Assembly: GCA_030681635.1 (NCBI GenBank)
Contig: JAUXRT010000536.1
Span: forward strand, 1 to 10,790
Length of the DNA stretch: 10,790 bases
Origin: Reyranella sp.
Lineage (GTDB): Bacteria; Pseudomonadota; Alphaproteobacteria; Reyranellales; Reyranellaceae
Direction of reading: 5' to 3'
Shown here: positions 1 through 5,830 of the stretch, piece by piece
Numbering within the stretch: the stretch's first letter is position 1
Layout: each line of letters opens with the position of its first letter
Position numbers and translations under genes: made by a program
Notes under the pieces: model-generated
The model's input: only the letters and a program-made list of their open reading frames with translations
Database searches by the model: none
Told to the model about the DNA's origin: nothing

Positions 1-725
1 AAGCTGACGTATGTCGGGCCACCGCCGACGACCCGGCGGGCCTCGGCGATCACCTTCTCGACGCCGAGGTCGAAATACTCCTCGATGGTGATGACCCGCA
101 TGCCCTGGTCGACCGCCCATTGGTGGTCGTCGCGCTTGTACATCGAGCCGCGGATGCCGATCTGCACCACACGCTTGGGATCGAGCAGCCCCTCCTCCAC
201 GGCGCGGCGGAACGGCGTGCCATGGGTGTATTTGTAGCCGCCGAAATAGGTGTCCCAGGTGTCGCTGTGGGCGTCGAAATGGACCATGCCCAGCGGCCGC
301 GTCTTGTCCGCGATGGCGCGCATGATCGGCAAGGTGATGAGATGATCGCCACCGGCCGACAGCGGCACGGTTCCGGCGGCGTGGATCCTCGCAAAGTGCT
401 TCTCGATCCGCTCCAGTGAATCGTCGAGGCTGGCCGGGTTGACCGGGGCATCGCCGATATCCCCGCACTTGGCCAATTCATAAGGCGCCACGCCCGTTAC
501 GTGGTGAATCCGGCGCATCATGGTCGAAAGATCGCGCATCTGACGCGGCCCGTGCCGTGCGCCGGGCCGATTGGTCGTGCCGCCGTCCCAGGGCACGCCG
601 ACCATGCCGATCTCGACCTCGGCCGGGTCGCGGAACAGCGGCAGGCGCATGAAGGTGGCGACATCGCCGAACCGCGGCACCACCGTGCCGGAGACCGGTT
701 GGGGAAAGTTCTTCGGGTCGGTCAT
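1..725 (-). CDS. Ureohydrolase (agmatinase / guanidino-acid hydrolase family), C-terminus cut by window edge
   Basis: Manganese-dependent hydrolase expected to split urea from a guanidino compound such as agmatine, guanidinobutyrate or guanidinopropionate in the cytoplasm. The 241 visible residues contain the first metal motif GGDH (about residues 124-127), then DAHSD (about 150-154), then HGTPFRRA and a VGGGP stretch like that of Pseudomonas 3-guanidinobutyrase GbuA, as recalled. The frame is still open at the left edge, just before the expected second metal motif (SFDIDxxDP). Family members are about 315-320 residues, so roughly a quarter is missing. The ATG at 725-723 shares four bases (ATGA) with the stop of the upstream aminotransferase, pointing to translational coupling and a shared pathway. 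The family is clear. The substrate is not, and the 'agmatinase' label should be read loosely. Confidence 0.9.
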   Translation of the reverse strand, partial: MTDPKNFPQPVSGTVVPRFGDVATFMRLPLFRDPAEVEIGMVGVPWDGGTTNRPGARHGPRQMRDLSTMMRRIHHVTGVAPYELAKCGDIGDAPVNPASLDDSLERIEKHFARIHAAGTVPLSAGGDHLITLPIMRAIADKTRPLGMVHFDAHSDTWDTYFGGYKYTHGTPFRRAVEEGLLDPKRVVQIGIRGSMYKRDDHQWAVDQGMRVITIEEYFDLGVEKVIAEARRVVGGGPTYVS

Positions 726-2059
726 GTCGCCTGCAGCAGCGCCTTGCGCGCCGTCACGAACTCCTCGACGGCAGCCACGAAGCGGTCGCCCTCGGCCTCG
801 CCGATCATGATGTTGAGCGCCACGAAGCCGCGCCGCGCGATCCAGATGCCGGCGGCCATCATGTCGAAGAAGAACAGCTCCTTGGCGTCCTGGTTGCTGC
901 TGGCGATATCGGCCGCCGTCCGGATCGGCCGTGACGTGGCGTGCGCCGTCATCATCGAGCCGATGCCGGAGAACTGGAACGCCACCTTGTTCCTGGTGCA
1001 AATCGCGTTCAGCCGCTCCCGGATCTTCTCGCCGCGATCGTTCAGCTCCTTGGCCGCCGCGGGCGTATAGACCTCGCCGTAGCCCGCGACGCCCGCCGCC
1101 ATGGTCAGCGCGTTGTTGTTGAAGGTGCCGGCGTGCGGCAGCGAATCGGCCTTGGTCGGGTCGAACAGCTCCATGATGTCGCGCCGGCCGCCGAAGGCGC
1201 CGAACGACATGCCGCCGCCGATGTATTTGCCCAGTGTCGTCATGTCGGGAACGACGCCGTGCTTCTCCTGCAGGCCGCCCGGCGAGAGCCGCGAGGTCAT
1301 GACCTCGTCGAAGATCATCGTGATCCCCCGGGCCTTGGTCTCCTCGCGCACCATTTTCAAGAACCCGACGTCGCCCGGAAGACAGCCGTGCGATCCCTGC
1401 ATCGGTTCCAGAAGCACGGCGAACAATTCCTCGCCATGCCTGGCCAGCAGCGCCCGCGTGCCCTCGACGTCGTTGTAGGGCGCGACGATATATTCATAGG
1501 GCACGTTCACCGGGCTGCCGCCGCTCACGAAGTAGAGCACGCCGCCGTGATAGCCGCCGTGGAAGACCATGACCTTCGTGGCCTTGGCCCGGCCCTTGCG
1601 CTGGGCGTAGACCCGCGCTCCCGCCAGCGCCATGACGTTGCCCTCGGTGCCGGAGTTGGTGAAACGCACCAGGTCGATCGAGGGCATGCGGTCGGCGATC
1701 AGCTTGGCGAGCTTGGCCTCGTTGGCGTTGCGGCCGCCGTAGTTCCAGCCGTGGTTCAGCGCGCGGTCGATGGCGGCGCGGATCACCGGATGGGAATGGC
1801 CGTAGATGCCGGCGGTGTATTCGCCCAGCACGTCGATATATTCGTGGCCGTCGGCGTCCCACAGGCGGCAGCCCTCGCCGCGCACGACGGTGAGCGGGAA
1901 CGGCGAATTGTGCAGCGTGGTGCGGGTGTTGCCGCCCGGCATCGCCTCGCAGGCCTCGTGGTGGCGGCCGAGGCTTTTGGGATTGCTGTCGGCATAGGCC
2001 TGTCGCGCTTCGACGAGCGCGGACTGCAGATCCGAGTTGACCAGGGCTTGATCGGGCAC
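722..2059 (-). CDS. Class III PLP aminotransferase, beta-amino-acid transaminase-like (GSA-aminotransferase subgroup)
   Basis: Cytoplasmic PLP enzyme of 445 residues. Visible fold-I features in order: SGTE (136-139) for the phosphate, FHGGYHG (about 167-173), D251-E252-V253 for the pyridine nitrogen, and K278 in TTLGK as the Schiff-base lysine, followed by a glycine-rich IGGG stretch. General annotation would be glutamate-1-semialdehyde aminotransferase-like, but from memory the sequence tracks Variovorax paradoxus beta-phenylalanine aminotransferase much more closely. R46 aligns with that enzyme's Arg41 and R410 with Arg398, the carboxylate-binding residues. A catabolic beta-amino acid transaminase is therefore more likely than HemL. 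It starts at GTG (2059-2057) with GGGAG six bases upstream. It lies 30 bp after the FAD oxidoreductase and overlaps the ureohydrolase by 4 bp. A related PLP lyase role is not excluded. Confidence 0.9.
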   Translation of the reverse strand: MPDQALVNSDLQSALVEARQAYADSNPKSLGRHHEACEAMPGGNTRTTLHNSPFPLTVVRGEGCRLWDADGHEYIDVLGEYTAGIYGHSHPVIRAAIDRALNHGWNYGGRNANEAKLAKLIADRMPSIDLVRFTNSGTEGNVMALAGARVYAQRKGRAKATKVMVFHGGYHGGVLYFVSGGSPVNVPYEYIVAPYNDVEGTRALLARHGEELFAVLLEPMQGSHGCLPGDVGFLKMVREETKARGITMIFDEVMTSRLSPGGLQEKHGVVPDMTTLGKYIGGGMSFGAFGGRRDIMELFDPTKADSLPHAGTFNNNALTMAAGVAGYGEVYTPAAAKELNDRGEKIRERLNAICTRNKVAFQFSGIGSMMTAHATSRPIRTAADIASSNQDAKELFFFDMMAAGIWIARRGFVALNIMIGEAEGDRFVAAVEEFVTARKALLQAT

Positions 2060-2089
2060 GTCACTCTCCCTCGCGTGGAGGCCCGAGTA

Positions 2090-3241
2090 TCACACCACAT
2101 TCAGCTCCCGGATAGGCCGGCCTGCGGATATGCGTTCATAACCGAAGGGGCTAAGATCGAGCGTGCGATAGCTGCCATGCACGATCAGCTCGGCAACGGC
2201 GCGGCCGACCGCCGGCGACTGCTGGATGCCATGGCCGGAGAAGCCCGTCGCGAAGATCAGGCTCTCATGGTCGGGATGGCGGCCGACGATGCCGTTCTGG
2301 TCGAAGGTGTTGTATTCGTAGTAGCCCGCCCAGGCGTTCACCACCTTGGTCGCCTCGAAGGCCGGCACCCGCGTCGCCAAGGCCGGCCAGACCATGTCGT
2401 CCCATTCCTGGTACTGGACTTCGAGCGGCGGCTCGGCCGGATCGTTGCCGTCTGCCGGGGTCGTCCCCGCCAGATAGAAGCGGCCCTCCGGCCGGAACCA
2501 CACGCCCGACGGATCGATGGTGAGCGGGGTGAGCCCGGGCGGCTCACGCACGTCGAGCACGAACACCGAGCGCCGGCGCGGCTCGACCGGGAGCGCAATG
2601 CCCGCCGTCGCCGCCACCTGTCCCGACCATGGCCCCGCCGCCAGGACGACCGTGCGGGCCTCGATCCGCCGCCCCGAGCGCAGGACGACGGCGTTGGGCG
2701 CCAGTTCCATCACCTCGTCGGCGATGTACTCCGCGCCGAGTTCACGCGCCTTGCGCCTAAAACCCTGCATCAGCGCCGGCCCGTCGAACCAGCCCTCGTT
2801 GGCGATGCCGTGCGAGGCGAGCGTGATGCCCTCGGTCGATATCCAGGGAAACCGTGCCTGCAGCGGTCCCGGGTCGAGCAGCTCGACTGCACATTCCTCG
2901 CCGCACTGGATCGCGTGATTGGCGCGCAACACCGCCTCCCCGGCCGGCGAGGCGAGAAAGAGATAGCCCGGCTCCTTCAATCCAAGGTCGACGCCCAGCA
3001 ATTCCGAGGCCCGGCGCAGGAAGCCGATACCGTAGCGCGAGAGATGGATGTTGAGCGGCGTCGAAAACTGCTGGCGGATCGAGCTCGCCGACAGGGCGGA
3101 CGAGGCGCGCGCGTAGATCGGATCGCGTTCGACCACCGCGACGGTGCCGGAGAAGTTCGGATCCGACTTCAGGTGATAGGCGGTGGACGACCCCATCGCG
3201 CCGCCGCCTACGATCAGCACATCACAACCAAATTTAGACAT
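2090..3241 (-). CDS. FAD-dependent oxidoreductase, DAO family (sarcosine/glycine oxidase or FOXRED1-like)
   Basis: Flavoprotein of 383 residues, probably oxidising a C-N bond of an amino acid or N-methylated amine to an imine. The N-terminal Rossmann dinucleotide motif is G12-x-G14-x-x-G17, with the ribose-binding acid E38 in VVERD. The C-terminal FAD stretch reads ATGFSGHGIQQSPAVGRAVAE (about 331-351, key residues G333, G336, G338), a pattern I associate with FOXRED1 and sarcosine dehydrogenase relatives. Length is normal for single-domain DAO enzymes. No signal peptide or membrane span is seen, so it is likely cytoplasmic. The ATG is preceded by GAGAAG about five bases away. It is the first gene of the minus-strand trio with the aminotransferase and ureohydrolase, and stops 30 bp before the next start. 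The substrate cannot be read from sequence; D-amino acids, sarcosine-like compounds and other secondary amines are all possible. Confidence 0.9.
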   Translation of the reverse strand: MSKFGCDVLIVGGGAMGSSTAYHLKSDPNFSGTVAVVERDPIYARASSALSASSIRQQFSTPLNIHLSRYGIGFLRRASELLGVDLGLKEPGYLFLASPAGEAVLRANHAIQCGEECAVELLDPGPLQARFPWISTEGITLASHGIANEGWFDGPALMQGFRRKARELGAEYIADEVMELAPNAVVLRSGRRIEARTVVLAAGPWSGQVAATAGIALPVEPRRRSVFVLDVREPPGLTPLTIDPSGVWFRPEGRFYLAGTTPADGNDPAEPPLEVQYQEWDDMVWPALATRVPAFEATKVVNAWAGYYEYNTFDQNGIVGRHPDHESLIFATGFSGHGIQQSPAVGRAVAELIVHGSYRTLDLSPFGYERISAGRPIRELNVV

Positions 3242-3255
3242 AATTCTTCTCGATA

Positions 3256-3289
3256 CTACCTATACGATAATCCATTAGAAGACTTTCAA
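3256..3289 (-). promoter_or_regulatory. Weak candidate promoter for the FAD oxidoreductase operon
   Basis: The 50-bp gap between the divergent oxidoreductase and membrane-protein genes is AT-rich. On the minus strand a TTGAAA box (3289-3284) is followed 19 bases later by TATAGG (3264-3259). Spacing is longer than ideal and the -10 box is imperfect. Any promoter for either gene has to sit in this short gap or inside the neighbouring gene. Confidence 0.25.
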
Positions 3290-3291
3290 TC

Positions 3292-3975
3292 ATGACCGAT
3301 GCCAACAACAAACCTGATTCCGATCGCAAGATCTGGAACTCCCTGGAAATCTGCAAACTGGCAGCAACCGTGATAACCCCGATCGCGGTTGTGGCCCTCG
3401 GCTATCTGATCTGGTCGGGGCAGCGAAGCGTAGTGCAGCATTGGGAAAGAGAGCAAATCGAACAGCGCCGATTGGCGGACGCCGACGCCAAGGAGCGCGA
3501 GTCGGTTCGCGGCTTCCGTCTCTCCATCTACAAGGAAGCCGCGCCCCTCCTCAACGAAATCGTCAGCTATCACTTCTACGTGGGTTCCTGGAAGGAGCGC
3601 TCGCCAGCTGATGTCATCGAGAGCAAACGGCAGCTGGATACCCTGATGTACTCAAACATCGCCCTCTTCACGCCGACCTTCTTCGATCTCTATCGAACCT
3701 TCATGAGGCAAAGCTTTCGCTCCGCCGGGAACTATCACGGCGAGTCCCGTATCCGAACGCAAGACGGCTGCCGACCGTCCCTGTTTATGGAGGCGGATCG
3801 CTGGAAAGGCTATTTCACGCAGGAGGATAGGCGCAAGGATCTCTGCCTTGCGTATGTCGCCTTGCTTGGCGCGCTATCGGAAGAACTGCTCCTCCAATCC
3901 CTCAAGATGCCGATCCAGACAGAAGCCCAGCAGTTTTCAACGTGCCCGCCGCTCTATGAGCGCGCGACGTGTTGA
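3292..3975 (+). CDS. Single-span membrane protein of unknown function
   Basis: A 227-residue protein I do not recognise. One clear membrane helix lies at about residues 22-42, after a short polar N-terminus. It is followed by a charged, probably helical segment (about 50-75, rich in E, R, Q) and then a mixed globular region with several aromatic residues. No signal-peptide cleavage site or catalytic motif is evident. Five cysteines are present (21, 160, 185, 218, 227), the last being the final residue. The ATG has only a weak AGAAG ten bases upstream. It points away from the flanking catabolic genes and towards the toxin-antitoxin pair, whose start is 46 bp past its stop. Its composition is visibly less GC-rich than its neighbours, which fits an acquired segment. 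The open frame, length and membrane helix make a real gene likely. No function is proposed. Confidence 0.75.
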   Translation: MTDANNKPDSDRKIWNSLEICKLAATVITPIAVVALGYLIWSGQRSVVQHWEREQIEQRRLADADAKERESVRGFRLSIYKEAAPLLNEIVSYHFYVGSWKERSPADVIESKRQLDTLMYSNIALFTPTFFDLYRTFMRQSFRSAGNYHGESRIRTQDGCRPSLFMEADRWKGYFTQEDRRKDLCLAYVALLGALSEELLLQSLKMPIQTEAQQFSTCPPLYERATC

Positions 3976-4003
3976 GCGTTCATAGAATTCTTGCGCATAT
4001 ATA
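3972..4003 (+). promoter_or_regulatory. Candidate promoter for the toxin-antitoxin pair
   Basis: TTGAGC (3972-3977, overlapping the stop of the membrane-protein gene) could serve as a -35 box, with CATATA (3996-4001, 18-bp spacing) or TATATA (3998-4003, 20-bp spacing) as -10. Either would place the start of transcription inside the palindrome that follows and leave a leader of only about a dozen bases. The match to consensus is partial. Confidence 0.3.
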
Positions 4004-4017
4004 TCAATATTGATATA
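4000..4017. promoter_or_regulatory. Perfect 18-bp AT-rich palindrome, probable antitoxin operator
   Basis: The sequence tatatcaatattgatata is a perfect inverted repeat with no spacer, centred between 4008 and 4009, ending four bases before the toxin ATG. It stands out against GC-rich surroundings and overlaps the likely promoter and ribosome-binding region. HigA-type antitoxins repress their own operon by binding such palindromes through their helix-turn-helix domain, so an autoregulatory operator is the natural reading. The binding is inferred; the symmetry is seen directly. Confidence 0.65.
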
Positions 4018-4021
4018 GACA

Positions 4022-4336
4022 ATGAAGGACATTGTTTTCCTCGGCGATTCGCTCGAGCGAATTCGAGAGTTTCCCGGGAAGGCTAGGCGCCACGCCGGTC
4101 TGGAACTGCGACGGGTGCAGCATGGTCTCGAGCCAGTCGACTGGAAGCCTATGAAAAGCATTGGCCCTGGAGTGCGCGAGATTCGGGTCCGCGAGTCGGC
4201 CGGCGCCTTTCGCATTCTGTATGTCGCAGCATATGCGCATGCTGTGTACGTCCTGCATGCGTTCCAGAAGAAGACGCAGGCTACCGCACGGCGCGATCTG
4301 GACCTAGCCATGCTGAGACTGAGATTGTTGCAATGA
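4022..4336 (+). CDS. higB: HigB/RelE-type toxin, phage Gp49-like family
   Basis: A 104-residue toxin of the RelE superfamily (Gp49-like, PF05973 as recalled). Members are ribosome-associated mRNA endonucleases that halt translation unless bound by their antitoxin. Family hallmarks are visible: FLGDSLERIREFP near the start, a basic RRHAGLELRRVQ helix, the DWKPMKSIGPGVREIRVRE strand (about 40-58), FRILYVA (about 63-69), and the diagnostic VYVLHAFQKKTQ (about 75-86). The ATG matches where family members normally begin, and no later methionine would keep the N-terminal strand. No Shine-Dalgarno sequence precedes it; the leader is an AT-rich palindrome, suggesting low or regulated translation. The stop overlaps the antitoxin start by four bases (ATGA, 4333-4336), giving toxin-first order as in higBA. 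It appears intact, but activity is not shown. Confidence 0.92.
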   Translation: MKDIVFLGDSLERIREFPGKARRHAGLELRRVQHGLEPVDWKPMKSIGPGVREIRVRESAGAFRILYVAAYAHAVYVLHAFQKKTQATARRDLDLAMLRLRLLQ

Positions 4337-4641
4337 AAAGAAACGTCATGAAGCCCAAGCTAACGCAACGACGATTCGCCAACGTCTGGGACGCGCTGGA
4401 GGACGATCCGGCGGTCGCGGCCAACATGACGATGCGATCCGACCTTCTGATTGCACTGCAGCAGCGGATCGCTGGCTGGAAAATCACGCAAGGTGAGGCG
4501 GCCCGCCGCCTGCACCTCACCCAGCCGCGGCTGAACGATCTTCTTCAGGGCAGAATTGGGAAATTCAGTCTCGATGCCCTGGTCAACATTGCCGGACGTG
4601 CCGGCATTCAGGTGAGGCTTCGCATCGACAAGGCGGCGTAG
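4333..4641 (+). CDS. higA: HigA-type antitoxin, XRE/HTH_37 family DNA-binding protein
   Basis: A 102-residue helix-turn-helix protein expected to neutralise the upstream toxin and repress the shared operon. It carries the family N-terminus FANVWDALEDDPAVAANM (about 14-31), which sits near MRSDLLIAL. The HTH core follows, with helices around ITQGEAARRLHLTQPRLNDLLQGRI (about 51-75; key residues Q53, A56, L60, Q64 and the recognition-helix R66, D69) and the typical FSLDALVNIAGRAG tail. The ATG at 4333 overlaps the toxin stop by four bases, so the two are translationally coupled. A second ATG five codons in (4348) is a possible alternative start. Its stop lies only five bases from the stop of the convergent prpF-like gene, leaving no room for an independent terminator. 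Confidence 0.92.
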   Translation: MKRNVMKPKLTQRRFANVWDALEDDPAVAANMTMRSDLLIALQQRIAGWKITQGEAARRLHLTQPRLNDLLQGRIGKFSLDALVNIAGRAGIQVRLRIDKAA

Positions 4642-4646
4642 CCGTC

Positions 4647-5810
4647 CTAGTCGCCCGGCACCCGCACCCAGCCTTCCATCAGGCGGCGGGCGGAGCGGCT
4701 CATCATCACCTTGCTCACCGTCCATTGTCCGCCCTCGTCCCGCGCTTCCGCGCCGACGCTGAGCGTCCCCGAGGGATGGCCGAAGCGCACGCGGCCGTCC
4801 GCACCGGCCGGCGCCACGCGGCTCACGATCGTGCCGGGGATCGCGCCAGCCGCGGCGATCGCCACGGCGCCCGTCCCGGTCATGGCATGGTGCAGCACGC
4901 CCATAGAGAAGATGCGGGCCAGCAGGTCGATGGAGCCAGCCTCGATCTTCTTGCCATCGGACGCGACATAGGGCGCGGGCCTGGCGACGAACGCGAGCTT
5001 GGGCGTGTGCGGCCGCTTCTCGGTCGCTTCCTCGACCGTCGCGCAGAGGCCCATGGCCACGGCACCCAGCGCGCGGACCGCTTCGGCCCGCTGCAGCATC
5101 GCTTTGTCGCCGTTGATGTCGCCCTGCAGCTCCGTGCCCTTGAGGCCCAGCTTCGCGGCATCGACAAAGATGGTCGGATTTCCGGCGTTGATCAGCGTCG
5201 CCTCGACCCGGCCGACACCCGGCACGTCGAGCGTGTCGATGCGGTTGCCGGTCGGGAACATGGCGCCGCCGCCACCCTCGCCTTCCTCGTCCGCCGCGGG
5301 ATCGAGGAACTCGACCTTCACCTCGGCTGCCGGAAAGGCCACGCCGTCGAGTTCGAAGTCGCCCAGCTCGAGTACCTCACCGCCGCGCATCTCGACGTGA
5401 TTGACGATCTTCTTGCCGATGTTCATCTGCCAGATGTTCACCGTCGCCGTGCCATCGGTCGGGCCTTCGACGAGCCCTGCGCTGAGCGCAAAGGCGCCAA
5501 CCGCGGCGCTGAGATTGCCGCAATTGCCCGACCAGTCGATCACCGGACGATCGATCGCCACCTGGCCGAAATTGTAGTCGACGTCGCAGCCGGCCCGCGC
5601 CGACTTCGACAGGATCACGACCTTGCTGGTGCTCGAGGTGGCGCCGCCCATGCCGTCGGTGTGCTTGCCGTAGCGGTCGGGACTGCCGATCACGCGCAGC
5701 AGCAGCCGGTCGCGGATCGCGGGGTCGGCCGGAAGGTCATGGGCGAGGAAGAACACACCCTTGCTGGTGCCGCCCCGCATGTAGACGGCGGGAATACGAA
5801 GCTGCTTCAT
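4647..5810 (-). CDS. prpF: PrpF-family isomerase (2-methylaconitate isomerase / 4-oxalomesaconate tautomerase type)
   Basis: A 387-residue protein with the two-domain diaminopimelate-epimerase fold. Members move a double bond or proton in unsaturated di- and tricarboxylates: 2-methylaconitate in the propionate pathway, or oxalomesaconate in gallate breakdown. The N-terminal signature IPAVYMRGGTSKG (6-18) and SGNCGNLSAAVG (94-105) are clear. K63 in TSK and C97 in GNCGN keep the 34-residue separation of the catalytic Lys73/Cys107 pair of Shewanella PrpF, as recalled, so the enzyme should be active. No prpB, prpC, acnD or gallate gene is present, so the symbol denotes family only. The ATG has no good ribosome-binding site; it lies 20 bp after the permease stop and is likely read through from the transporter genes. 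It is the last gene of that operon. Confidence 0.88.
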   Translation of the reverse strand: MKQLRIPAVYMRGGTSKGVFFLAHDLPADPAIRDRLLLRVIGSPDRYGKHTDGMGGATSSTSKVVILSKSARAGCDVDYNFGQVAIDRPVIDWSGNCGNLSAAVGAFALSAGLVEGPTDGTATVNIWQMNIGKKIVNHVEMRGGEVLELGDFELDGVAFPAAEVKVEFLDPAADEEGEGGGGAMFPTGNRIDTLDVPGVGRVEATLINAGNPTIFVDAAKLGLKGTELQGDINGDKAMLQRAEAVRALGAVAMGLCATVEEATEKRPHTPKLAFVARPAPYVASDGKKIEAGSIDLLARIFSMGVLHHAMTGTGAVAIAAAGAIPGTIVSRVAPAGADGRVRFGHPSGTLSVGAEARDEGGQWTVSKVMMSRSARRLMEGWVRVPGD

Positions 5811-5830
5811 GGCCGGATGTTTGCGCGAAA

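Noticed and set aside
941..3295. A 784-codon open frame on the plus strand
   Set aside because: It lies opposite the aminotransferase and oxidoreductase genes. Its translation is rich in R, H, G and D with no domain, as expected for the reverse of GC-rich coding DNA. The minus-strand genes have clear motifs and ribosome-binding sites.
3991..4019. Promoter TTGCGC with TATAGA at 17-bp spacing before the toxin
   Set aside because: Transcription would begin after the toxin ATG at 4022, and no later start would keep the family N-terminus. An upstream promoter is preferred.
3937..4311. A 124-codon minus-strand frame across the toxin gene
   Set aside because: The plus-strand toxin has a full family signature and is coupled to an antitoxin. 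The minus frame shows only a cysteine- and arginine-rich unstructured product.
4642..4646. Possible bidirectional terminator between higA and prpF
   Set aside because: Only five bases separate the two stops, and no hairpin with a T-run is visible in the adjoining coding ends.
3242..4646. Insertion sequence or prophage remnant around the toxin-antitoxin pair
   Set aside because: No transposase, integrase, terminal inverted repeats or target duplication could be seen. Insertion remains a hypothesis without a mobile element to name.
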